Shown in pieces: positions 22,668 through 30,478 of a stretch of DNA of 48,137 bases. The notes below the pieces were generated by a model, which saw only the letters and a program-made list of their open reading frames with translations, made no database searches and had not been told where the DNA came from. The number at the start of each line of letters is the position of its first letter. Positions within the stretch are counted from its first letter, which is position 1. Position numbers and translations under genes: made by a program. This DNA comes from CAAGNP01 sp045603545 (GTDB lineage Bacteria; Bacteroidota; Bacteroidia; Bacteroidales; UBA932), in assembly GCA_045603545.1 (NCBI GenBank), contig JAZUMG010000041.1, positions 1 to 48,137 on the forward strand, read 5' to 3'.

Positions 22668-23855
22668 TTAATATATGTTATTTGGTTTTATTTCCGGGTC
22701 ATATTCAAATGTACCTCCGTCTATCCATCCTATCAGTTCAGTATCCACCCTAACATCCATAATACCGAAGATGGTGAATGTCACCAGATATTCGGTACCT
22801 GCAGGGAAGCTCCCCTCTTTGGATTTCAGAGGTATTCTGTTGGTGTATTCTCTGTGTGTCTCATCCTCATAAACTGTCACCTCCGCCACATAATCCACTT
22901 TGGGAGCCACCATCAGGTGCTCTCCCACATCCACTTTTTCCGATGGTGTATGGGTATTTATATAATAGACATTCGGATTGAGCGGAGAACCATCCTTCTC
23001 ACGCAGTTCCAGCCTGTCTTCATCATTTTCATTGAAGAATAGCCCCATATTCTCCACATTTTTGTGGGCCACCGTAAATTTGGCTTCACTCGGCGAGAGT
23101 ATCCTGATACTCTTCAGGTGAATGGTCCTCTCCTCCTCCATCTGTCCGGCTACCATCTTGAATTTGAATCTTGTCAGAAGGTGCCTGAAAAGGAGTTGGG
23201 GATAGATATTCTGCTTGGCAGTATATTCACTGTAACTGTATTTCAGAATATTGTCCTTTGCCTCCTGTGTAAATTCATCACCAAGTGCATCGTATGTCAC
23301 CTGTGGATCGGAGTATGCGAGCATGACATCCTGTCCACCTGTTATTGTCAATGCTATATCTATGCGGTCATCCCTCCTCTCTATACCATTTATTATCGCA
23401 TCATCATATATGTAGCCATAAAAGCGGTACGGTTCGTTGCCCCTCGGATAATTTATTCTGTCTTCAACCCCCTGGTCCCAATAGAGCAGCACGTCATTGT
23501 AGTTCCTCTTCCCCCTCTTGCCGCCATACATATCACCATCTTTTGATCCGTCTATAAGACACACCCTCTTGTTGGCTGCACTGGTGGTGGTGTATGTGGT
23601 GGTGACACTGTTGTCATCCTTGAATGCATATATATATATGGTTTTCTCCGGCCAAGGTACATCATCCCGTCTCTCTGAGTCGTTCCCTTTGGTAGGGAGG
23701 CCATAATATGGTCCTACAGATATCCATACAGGGTAGAGGTTCTTGTTGTCCGGATTGTCATCATAGTCATCCCAGTCTCCACGGAATGAGCGGTCCTTGC
23801 AGCCCGTCAAAAGGACCACAGATACCAAAATGATGTATATCCACACACTCCTCAT
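22668..23855 (-). CDS. Fimbrillin-family lipoprotein (first of three)
   Basis: A 395-residue lipoprotein with signal ending VLLTGC (Cys19), followed by a charged CKDRSFRGDWDDYDD segment. The body has YRFYGYIYDD, the FRHLLTRFKFKM strand aligning with the H-containing motif of the two downstream paralogues, and ends with LIGWIDGGTFEYDPE, which matches the ending of the 21524 gene. It starts six bases after the anchor-like gene, consistent with an operon. It probably forms a base or accessory subunit. Confidence 0.8.
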   Translation of the reverse strand: MRSVWIYIILVSVVLLTGCKDRSFRGDWDDYDDNPDNKNLYPVWISVGPYYGLPTKGNDSERRDDVPWPEKTIYIYAFKDDNSVTTTYTTTSAANKRVCLIDGSKDGDMYGGKRGKRNYNDVLLYWDQGVEDRINYPRGNEPYRFYGYIYDDAIINGIERRDDRIDIALTITGGQDVMLAYSDPQVTYDALGDEFTQEAKDNILKYSYSEYTAKQNIYPQLLFRHLLTRFKFKMVAGQMEEERTIHLKSIRILSPSEAKFTVAHKNVENMGLFFNENDEDRLELREKDGSPLNPNVYYINTHTPSEKVDVGEHLMVAPKVDYVAEVTVYEDETHREYTNRIPLKSKEGSFPAGTEYLVTFTIFGIMDVRVDTELIGWIDGGTFEYDPEIKPNNIY

Positions 23856-23861
23856 CTGTTG

Positions 23862-25022
23862 TTATATCTCTATTTCAAAATCGTTGTCTTCATCATACTC
23901 CCAAATTTCAGCACCACCCACATCTGTACACTGGAGAAGGAAATCCTCATTGAGATACATAGTGGCCCCGAAATGGTAGTTGGATGGGGCATCTTTAATT
24001 TTCAAGATGTGTCCCGAGCCGTCGGGCTTGTACTCTATAAGCCCCTCTCCCATTATAAAATCATAAAGATTTACACCCAGGTGGTATGAATGGCTCTTGT
24101 CTCCAAGCTTCGCCTTGATGGTCAGATTGAGGATACCGGGACCACGCCTGTCAAGGGATGTCTCCGAGGGTATCACACCGAAAGTATTGACCTCACCGCT
24201 CATTATGTACACATCATAGGTTTTCCCATCCTTCTCCTCGCTCCGTATCGGCTCTTTGGAGAGACCAAGATCAAATACTGTCTGGAAGACAGCAGTGTCC
24301 TGGATAGTCTGGGTCATAAGTTCTATCGACTCCGTCACACCTGACAACACACCCAGCGCCTTGTCAAGCTCCACTTCTCCCTCCAGGGCAAACTCAAAAT
24401 TGAAGACGATCTTCTGGGTAAGTGGTTTGGGTCTTACAGTTATCACCCCTATCGAGTCCTCCGGAGTAAATGAATCCTTGTAGGCATCAAAATAGATCTC
24501 GGAGATAGTCCTGATGTAATCAAGCGAACTGTTGTAATCGGCCGAAAGGTCCGGATAGAGTACCATCTTCTCCTCTGGTGACATCCTCGGGATTGAGACA
24601 AGAATGCTACCCAAAGATGCACTATTGTCCATAGAGAAACTCTCCAATCCGTTCATGGCGACTTCGGACTCATTGTAATTGAATGCCATGATGTAATAAG
24701 CGCCGTTGTCCACTTCAGATCTCATCGTGTCCCTGTTTATCTCTACCCCCACAATATTCTCCTCAATTATCTGGCCCAGAGTATCTGTAAGGTAGAGGTA
24801 ATGCTTCTCGTCCACCAGTCTGCTCAAGGCCACATACATCGAATCGGGCTTGTTGAAAACAGGATGACTTTCTATTGCACTCCAGTCATACTCAAGATTG
24901 ATACGGGTGGAAGTAGAGAGCGTACTCTCCACATCCTGATCGTGCTCGAAACCCACTTTGGTGCAAGAGGCGGAGAGTGCCAGAAGAAGCAGCATGACAA
25001 TATGTATCCACTGTCTATTCAT
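23862..25022 (-). CDS. FimB/Mfa2-like anchor lipoprotein (DUF5119 type)
   Basis: A 386-residue lipoprotein: MNRQWIHIVMLLLLALSASC with Cys20 lipidated. The mature protein begins with an acidic linker, then INLEYDW and a beta-rich body with a late IMSGEVNTFGVIP segment and an NLTIKAKLGDKSHSYHLGVNLYDFI strand, as in DUF5119/FimB-Mfa2 proteins that anchor the fimbria in the outer membrane and limit its length. ATG 25020-25022 overlaps the end of the preceding DUF3575 gene and has AGGAGG five bases upstream, which decides the start. It precedes three pilin genes, the usual order for anchor then subunits. Confidence 0.75.
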   Translation of the reverse strand: MNRQWIHIVMLLLLALSASCTKVGFEHDQDVESTLSTSTRINLEYDWSAIESHPVFNKPDSMYVALSRLVDEKHYLYLTDTLGQIIEENIVGVEINRDTMRSEVDNGAYYIMAFNYNESEVAMNGLESFSMDNSASLGSILVSIPRMSPEEKMVLYPDLSADYNSSLDYIRTISEIYFDAYKDSFTPEDSIGVITVRPKPLTQKIVFNFEFALEGEVELDKALGVLSGVTESIELMTQTIQDTAVFQTVFDLGLSKEPIRSEEKDGKTYDVYIMSGEVNTFGVIPSETSLDRRGPGILNLTIKAKLGDKSHSYHLGVNLYDFIMGEGLIEYKPDGSGHILKIKDAPSNYHFGATMYLNEDFLLQCTDVGGAEIWEYDEDNDFEIEI

Positions 25023-25956
25023 CGCCACCTCCTGTCTCTCTGGTCTGTAACTCGAAAATAGCATCACCCCTTCTCTTTCTGTAGGCCTTCTCCCAATTGG
25101 TCTCCTTCTGGTATTTGTCCTTGACAGACTTGGTCCTGAATGCGAAGGATGCCCTCAATTCAGATACTACGGGAAAAGGGAGAACCTTGAAATCCTGATG
25201 GGACACAAGGTAATAGTAGTACTTGTCGGAGTTGTGCCCGAATTTCTCAAAATCGAGACAGAACATGGCTCCGACAGAGAGTCCCAATTCGAAGTCAATA
25301 TCGAATTTCTTGTATTGGTAAAGGGGGCGGACCACACCCAGGCTCACACCGACACCGGCCGCCTTCGTCTGGTAGCCGTTTTTAGTGAACTTGAATGCCC
25401 ACTCACCAAAACTTGCGTAAGGTCCGAAGTACCAGGCCAGCTGCTCATTGGGATTCTCACGTGAGACAGACATCATCTCATGCTTGAGCCAATTCTTGAA
25501 GCCGGGCTTCGTCTTCTGCCCTTTGGAATCGACCCAGACATTGGGATCCTTCTGGTAGCGCCAATGGTAACGGTACTCCAAACGCCCTTCCCACAGATTG
25601 AAAACCTGCGGAGGGGCATGCCCATACGATACCCTATCGTCACCTTCAACTATGGAATAGGTGTGGGAAGTACTCCAGTTGTACTTGCCTGTAATCAGGA
25701 GAGACATGCGGCTGGCTGAGCGGTGAGAGCTGTCTTGAGAAGCAAGATCAAATTCGATTGAGAAATTGGGAATGGTAAGAAGCCACTCCAATGCATTGGT
25801 CTTAAAAGAGATTAAGTCCATACCACTAGCTGCCCTCTCCACGCTTTTGTTCTGATTGTCAGACTCTTGAGCATTTGCACAGAGAGACCGTCCACACATA
25901 AGCATAGATGAAAATACAATAAAGTATAAGAATACTCTATGGTAAATTGTACGCAA
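25015..25956 (-). CDS. DUF3575 protein, first gene of the fimbrial operon
   Basis: An exported protein of about 313 residues. After the signal peptide (RTIYHRVFLYFIVFSSML, cleavage after ANAQ) comes MDLISFKTNALEWLLTIPNF, the DUF3575 hallmark, then beta strands including YFGPYASFGEWAFKF and a basic C-terminus. TTG 25954-25956 is proposed as start because it gives a well-formed signal peptide and lies about 25 nt after the predicted transcription start; an in-frame TTG at 26013 lies inside the promoter and cannot be used from it. An ATG at residue 17 or 19 of this model is a weaker choice. It overlaps the anchor gene by 8 bp. Confidence 0.78.
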   Translation of the reverse strand: MRTIYHRVFLYFIVFSSMLMCGRSLCANAQESDNQNKSVERAASGMDLISFKTNALEWLLTIPNFSIEFDLASQDSSHRSASRMSLLITGKYNWSTSHTYSIVEGDDRVSYGHAPPQVFNLWEGRLEYRYHWRYQKDPNVWVDSKGQKTKPGFKNWLKHEMMSVSRENPNEQLAWYFGPYASFGEWAFKFTKNGYQTKAAGVGVSLGVVRPLYQYKKFDIDFELGLSVGAMFCLDFEKFGHNSDKYYYYLVSHQDFKVLPFPVVSELRASFAFRTKSVKDKYQKETNWEKAYRKRRGDAIFELQTRETGGGDE

Positions 25957-25984
25957 AATCTGTTTTTGATTCGAATTTGTCTTA

Positions 25985-26014
25985 CAAAGGTAAGAGTTTA
26001 TTGGTAATATCAAA
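25985..26014 (-). promoter_or_regulatory. Promoter of the fimbrial operon
   Basis: Minus-strand TTTG (26011-26014), an 18-bp spacer and an exact TACCTTTG -7 box (25985-25992). It overlaps by 14 bp the oppositely directed promoter of the cysteine-peptidase genes. Confidence 0.8.
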
Positions 26015-26031
26015 ACAGATTACTATATTTG
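26001..26031 (+). promoter_or_regulatory. Promoter of the cysteine-peptidase genes
   Basis: Plus-strand TTG (26001-26003), a 20-bp spacer and an exact TATATTTG -7 box (26024-26031). The first peptidase ATG is 41 bp downstream. It is interleaved with the fimbrial promoter. Confidence 0.8.
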
Positions 26032-26072
26032 CCTAATAGGAAAAATCAAAACTTTTTAAATTAAATATCATT

Positions 26073-27278
26073 ATGAACCTAAAATCTTTCGCACTGATCG
26101 TAGCATCTGTATGCATGCTTTCGGTCAATTCTTTTGCACAAAAGAAAAAAGCTCCCAAACAGGAAGAACCTCAAGGTTATGTATTTACAACCGTGGTTGA
26201 AAACCCTGTTACCTCTATCAAGAATCAGAACAGTTCCGGCACTTGCTGGTGCTTCTCTGCCCTATCATTCTTCGAATCAGAGATTATCAAAGCAGGCGGT
26301 CCTCAGGACATCGACCTTTCAGAAATGTTTGTAGTTTCTCACGCTTATGCTGACAAAGCTGAAAAATATGTAAGACTTCACGGTGTTCTCAATTTCGGTC
26401 CCGGCAGTTCATTCGGCGATGCACTTTATGTAATGAAACACTATGGTATGGTTCCAAACTCTGAGATGGTAGGTTTGAACTATGGCACTGAGGGTCACGT
26501 TCATGGTGAGATGGATGCTGTTACTGAAGCATACGTTAAAGCTGTGGTAAAAAACCCAAACAGAAAGTTGACCACTGCATGGCATAAAGGTTTCCAGGGC
26601 ATTCTTGATGCATATCTTGGTGAAAGACCTGAGAAATTTGTCGTAGCAGGTATTGAGCATACCCCTAAGAGCTATATGGAGTCTCTTCCTATCAACCTTG
26701 ACGACTATGTAGACATCGTTTCATGGTCACACATCCCATACTATGAGGAGACCATCCAGGAAGTTCCTGACAACTGGCGTTGGGAGAAAGCTTACAATGT
26801 TCCTCTTGACGACATGATGGCTATCATTGACAATGCTCTTAACAATGGTTACACCCTTGCATGGGCATCTGACGTAAGTGAAAAAGGGTTCACCCGTGAC
26901 GGTATCGGCGTAGTTCCTGACACTGAGGCTATCAAGAAAGCTGCAGGCAGCGATGAGGCACGCTGGATCGGTGCTGACCCACGCAACGCCAGCAAAGCTG
27001 TTGCCACCCCTGGTCCTGAATTGAACATCACTCAGGAGATGCGTCAGGCTGGTTATGACAACTACCAGACTACTGATGACCACGGTATGCATATGTACGG
27101 TATCGCAAAAGATCAGAACGGCACAAAATACTACATCATCAAAAACTCATGGGGTGCATCTGGCACATATAAGGGTGTATGGTATGTATCTGAGTCATTT
27201 GTAAGATACAAAACTATGGACGTTCTTGTAAACAAAAACGCCATCCCTCAGGAAATCAGAGCTAAACTTGGTCTATAA
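26073..27278 (+). CDS. Secreted bleomycin-hydrolase-type (C1B) cysteine peptidase, copy 1
   Basis: A 401-residue papain-fold peptidase of the PepC/bleomycin hydrolase group with a signal peptide cut near SFAQ (residue 23), so it acts outside the cytoplasm. The oxyanion Gln52 and catalytic Cys58 lie in SIKNQNSSGTCWCF. The catalytic His is in DDHGMHMYGIA and the Asn in IIKNSWGA. Bleomycin hydrolases are usually cytoplasmic aminopeptidases of about 450 residues in hexameric barrels; the secreted form here may cut peptides in the periplasm or outside. Copy 1 differs from copies 2 and 3 by a lysine-rich KKKAPKQEEP linker after the signal peptide and an extra loop near residues 280-315. Confidence 0.93.
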   Translation: MNLKSFALIVASVCMLSVNSFAQKKKAPKQEEPQGYVFTTVVENPVTSIKNQNSSGTCWCFSALSFFESEIIKAGGPQDIDLSEMFVVSHAYADKAEKYVRLHGVLNFGPGSSFGDALYVMKHYGMVPNSEMVGLNYGTEGHVHGEMDAVTEAYVKAVVKNPNRKLTTAWHKGFQGILDAYLGERPEKFVVAGIEHTPKSYMESLPINLDDYVDIVSWSHIPYYEETIQEVPDNWRWEKAYNVPLDDMMAIIDNALNNGYTLAWASDVSEKGFTRDGIGVVPDTEAIKKAAGSDEARWIGADPRNASKAVATPGPELNITQEMRQAGYDNYQTTDDHGMHMYGIAKDQNGTKYYIIKNSWGASGTYKGVWYVSESFVRYKTMDVLVNKNAIPQEIRAKLGL

Positions 27279-27299
27279 CATTTATAATCAATATCAGGT

Positions 27300-28421
27300 A
27301 TGAAACTTAAAAACATTCTTGTCGGTGCAATGATGATGGCCACCTGCACACTTTTCGCTCAGGAGACCGTTTATAAATTCACCAAAGTAGTGGAAAACCC
27401 TGCGACCCCTGTCAAAAATCAGGCAAGTACCGGTACCTGTTGGTGCTATGGCACCACTTCATTTATCGAGTCTGAGCTAATCAGAACCGGTAAAGGTGAG
27501 ATCGACCTCTCTGAAATGTTTACAGTACGTCATAACTACAACAAACGCATCTACGACAACTATATCAGAAGGGGCCGCGGAAACATCACCCCAGGCAGCT
27601 TGGCTCATATGGCTATCAATATGATGAACCAATACGGTCTGGTACCTGAATATGCTTACGATGGTATCAACTACGACTCTGAGACACACAACCACAATGA
27701 GCTCAGCATGTATGTGAAAGCATTGGCAAGTGTCACCACAGAGAGAAAAGTGGTTACCCCTGAATCAAAAGAGCTTCAGGAGGCACTTTTCGACATCTAT
27801 CTTGGCAAGCTTCCTGAGACTTTCGAATACAATGGTAAAGAGTATACCCCACTTTCATTCAAAGAGTATCTCGGTCTTGATTTCTCAGACTATGTAGAGC
27901 TTACAAGCTTTACTCACCACCCATTCTATGAGAAAGTACAAGTAGAGGTTCCTGACAACTGGGACCACGGCACCATGTACAACCTTCCTCTTGATGAGTT
28001 TATGGCCGTTATCGACCACTCTCTCACCAATGGTTACACACTGGTATGGGATGGTGACTGCAGCGAAGCCGGTTATGTATTTGAGAGAGAACTTTGTATT
28101 GTTCCTCAGGATACCAAACTTACCAGAAAACAGATTCTTGAATCTACAGAGATTATCCCTGAGATCGAAGTGACTCAAGATATCCGTCAGAATTTCTTCG
28201 AGACATTCCTTACTGTGGATGACCACCTTGAGCACATCACCGGTATCTACAAAGACCAGAATGGAGTAAAATATTACAACACCAAAAACTCTTGGGGTAC
28301 AGAGCGCAATGGTTCTGGTTACCACTACATGTCTGAAAACTTTGTAAAAGGGAAAACCATCAGTATCCTTGTAAATAAAAACGGTATTCCTAAAGATATA
28401 AGAAAGAAACTTGGCCTTTAA
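27300..28421 (+). CDS. Secreted bleomycin-hydrolase-type (C1B) cysteine peptidase, copy 2
   Basis: A 373-residue paralogue with signal peptide cut after TLFA (residue 20). Gln41 and Cys47 lie in KNQASTGTCWCYG. The catalytic His is in DDHLEHITGIY and Asn in NTKNSWG, so the triad is complete. It is much closer to copy 3 than to copy 1: equal length, with long identical stretches around LFDIYLGKLPETFEYNGKEY. It lies 21 bp after copy 1 with no promoter or terminator visible, so the three genes are one transcript. Confidence 0.93.
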   Translation: MKLKNILVGAMMMATCTLFAQETVYKFTKVVENPATPVKNQASTGTCWCYGTTSFIESELIRTGKGEIDLSEMFTVRHNYNKRIYDNYIRRGRGNITPGSLAHMAINMMNQYGLVPEYAYDGINYDSETHNHNELSMYVKALASVTTERKVVTPESKELQEALFDIYLGKLPETFEYNGKEYTPLSFKEYLGLDFSDYVELTSFTHHPFYEKVQVEVPDNWDHGTMYNLPLDEFMAVIDHSLTNGYTLVWDGDCSEAGYVFERELCIVPQDTKLTRKQILESTEIIPEIEVTQDIRQNFFETFLTVDDHLEHITGIYKDQNGVKYYNTKNSWGTERNGSGYHYMSENFVKGKTISILVNKNGIPKDIRKKLGL

Positions 28422-28435
28422 TCTTATTATCTGAA

Positions 28436-29557
28436 ATGAAAATAAAAAGTATTCTTTTGGGTACAATTATAGCATTCTCTTGCAGCCTCACGGCTCAAGA
28501 GAATGTTTATAAATTCACCAAGGTGGTGGAGAATCCTTCCACCCCTATCAAAGACCAGGCAGAGACTGGTACCTGCTGGTGTTTTGGCACCACATCATTT
28601 ATCGAGTCTGAACTCATCAGGACAGGCAAAGGTGAATTTGACCTCTCCGAGATGTTCACTGTCCGCCACAACTACCGCCACCGCATCTTTGACAATTATC
28701 TTAGAGAAGGGGACGGAAGCATTGTAGAGGGTAGTTTGGGGCATATGGCTATCAATATGATGGACAAATACGGCCTTGTACCCCAGTATGCATATAGCGG
28801 TATCAACTACGACTCACCCAAGCACGATCACAACGAATTGAGTGCATATGTCGCAGCCTTAGCCTCTGTGACTACCGAACGTGGTGTTCTGACTCCTGAG
28901 TCGATTGAACTACAGGAGGCACTCTTTGATATCTATCTTGGCAAACTCCCGGAGACATTTGAATATAACGGCAAAGAGTACACTCCACTTTCGTTCAAGG
29001 AGTACCTCGGTCTCGATTTCTCTGATTATGTAGATATCACCAGCTTTACCCACCTCCCTTTCTATGAGAAAGTATTGCTTGAACTCCCTGACAACTGGGA
29101 CAATGGTACTATGTACAATGTCCCATTGGAAGAGATGATCGAGATTATCGACCACGCACTTCTTAATGGATATACCGTAGCATGGTCTGGTGACATAAGT
29201 GAACCTGGCTATGTACTGGCAAGAGATTTGAGCATCCTTCCACAGGACACCAAACTTACCAGAAAACAGATTCAGGAGTCCACAGAGATTATTCCAGAGA
29301 TGGAGGTAACACAGCAGATGCGTCAGATGTTCTATGAGACATTTGTCTCAGTGGACGATCACCTTGAGCATATCACAGGACTCTACAAAGACCAGAATGG
29401 TGTCAAATACTACAACACCAAAAACTCCTGGGGTCACGAATACACCAAAACAGGGCATCACATGATGTCTGAGAACTACGTAAAAGGGAAGACTATGTGT
29501 ATCTTGGTACACAAAAATAGTATTCCCAAAGATATAAGAAAGAAACTTGGCCTCTAA
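28436..29557 (+). CDS. Secreted bleomycin-hydrolase-type (C1B) cysteine peptidase, copy 3
   Basis: A 373-residue paralogue with signal peptide cut after SLTA. Gln41 and Cys47 lie in KDQAETGTCWCFG, with His in DDHLEHITGLY and Asn in NTKNSWG. It aligns with copy 2 over the whole length without gaps, pointing to a recent duplication. Differences are concentrated in surface segments (for example RIFDNYLREGDGSIVEG against RIYDNYIRRGRGNITPG), which could tune substrate choice. It starts 14 bp after copy 2, and pssA begins 20 bp after its stop. Confidence 0.93.
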   Translation: MKIKSILLGTIIAFSCSLTAQENVYKFTKVVENPSTPIKDQAETGTCWCFGTTSFIESELIRTGKGEFDLSEMFTVRHNYRHRIFDNYLREGDGSIVEGSLGHMAINMMDKYGLVPQYAYSGINYDSPKHDHNELSAYVAALASVTTERGVLTPESIELQEALFDIYLGKLPETFEYNGKEYTPLSFKEYLGLDFSDYVDITSFTHLPFYEKVLLELPDNWDNGTMYNVPLEEMIEIIDHALLNGYTVAWSGDISEPGYVLARDLSILPQDTKLTRKQIQESTEIIPEMEVTQQMRQMFYETFVSVDDHLEHITGLYKDQNGVKYYNTKNSWGHEYTKTGHHMMSENYVKGKTMCILVHKNSIPKDIRKKLGL

Positions 29558-29577
29558 TGGCCCAATAAGCATGTAAT

Positions 29578-30273
29578 ATGAAAATAGTCAAACATATCCC
29601 CAATACCATCACCTGCATGAACCTGCTTTCCGGAACAGGTTCCATTATATTCGCTTTCCAGGGCGACTTCATGACTGCATTTATACTTATGGTTTTGGCC
29701 TCTGTGTTTGACTTTATGGATGGACTCGCAGCGAGGACACTCCATGCATACTCGGATATAGGTAAGGAGCTGGATTCGCTCTGCGATGCAGTGAGTTTCG
29801 GTCTGGCTCCTTCCCTTATATTATTCAATTATCTGCAACAGGCATCCATCAATCCTTCGTGGATTGTCTATCTTGTGCTTGTCATCGCCCCTTTTTCGGC
29901 ATTGCGTCTGGCCAAATTCAATCTTGACACACGTCAGACCACATCTTTCATCGGCCTCCCTACACCAGCTTGTGCCCTTTTCATCGGGTCACTTGTAGCA
30001 TTTGCATCAGAGCACTCCCCTGCCCTCCACATGGCTCTTCTCAACTCCTGGACACTCCCTATCGTAGCGATTGCCCTATCATTAGCCCTTATCAGCGAGA
30101 TCCCGATGTTCTCTCTCAAGAAAATTACCAGGGGGCACTACTACTTCTTCGCTTTAGCAGCTATCTCAGTAGTTATAGCTGCCATCTTCGCTATCCACTG
30201 GAGTGGCATCATCGCCTTGATCTTCATAGAGTACATACTCTGGAACATTATCGGCTCCTTCTTCACCCGCTAA
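29578..30273 (+). CDS. pssA: CDP-diacylglycerol--serine O-phosphatidyltransferase
   Basis: A 231-residue integral membrane enzyme with about seven helices that makes phosphatidylserine, the precursor of phosphatidylethanolamine. The CDP-alcohol phosphotransferase signature D-G-x2-A-R-x8-G-x3-D-x3-D is complete in FMDGLAARTLHAYSDIGKEL followed by DSLCD. The N-terminus KHIPNTITCMNLLSG is typical for the family. It follows the peptidase genes by 20 bp and probably shares their transcript in part, though the roles are unrelated. Confidence 0.95.
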   Translation: MKIVKHIPNTITCMNLLSGTGSIIFAFQGDFMTAFILMVLASVFDFMDGLAARTLHAYSDIGKELDSLCDAVSFGLAPSLILFNYLQQASINPSWIVYLVLVIAPFSALRLAKFNLDTRQTTSFIGLPTPACALFIGSLVAFASEHSPALHMALLNSWTLPIVAIALSLALISEIPMFSLKKITRGHYYFFALAAISVVIAAIFAIHWSGIIALIFIEYILWNIIGSFFTR

Positions 30274-30289
30274 CCCCATCTACGACCTA

Positions 30290-30322
30290 TTCCGGGGCAG
30301 AAAGCTCCATTTTGCCCCCGAA
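30290..30322. other. Hairpin in the 205-bp gap after pssA
   Basis: TTCCGGGGCA and TGCCCCCGAA pair with one mismatch around a 13-nt loop, 16 bp after the pssA stop. No T run follows. It may slow or end transcription. The rest of the gap (30323-30421) shows no supported gene. Confidence 0.45.
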
Positions 30323-30421
30323 TCACATAAGCAACTCCACACACTTCATCACGCCGTTATTTCCCTGCATTACATTGTGGCACACCTTCTCACTAACCGA
30401 GTGGCGCTGATAACAAATAAT

Positions 30422-30443
30422 AAAGCCAGACGAATCTGGCTTT
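30422..30443. terminator. Bidirectional terminator between pssA and the sugar mutase gene
   Basis: A perfect 9-bp stem, AAAGCCAGA and TCTGGCTTT, with loop CGAA, followed by TATCTATA on the plus strand and preceded by A/T-rich DNA on the other side. It serves both convergent genes. Confidence 0.8.
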
Positions 30444-30478
30444 ATCTATAACGAAGAAATTACCCTATATAATTAAAT

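Noticed and set aside
26013..26013. TTG at 26013 as start of the first fimbrial-operon gene
   Set aside because: It lies inside the -33/-7 region of the gene's own promoter; a TTG at 25956 gives a proper signal peptide.
27300..29557. Assembly artefact duplicating one peptidase gene
   Set aside because: Copies 2 and 3 differ throughout at protein and DNA level, including silent positions and the intergenic bases.
29970..30410. 146-codon plus-strand frame overlapping pssA and the following gap
   Set aside because: It starts inside pssA in another frame, is low-complexity, and reaches into the hairpin region; no family features.
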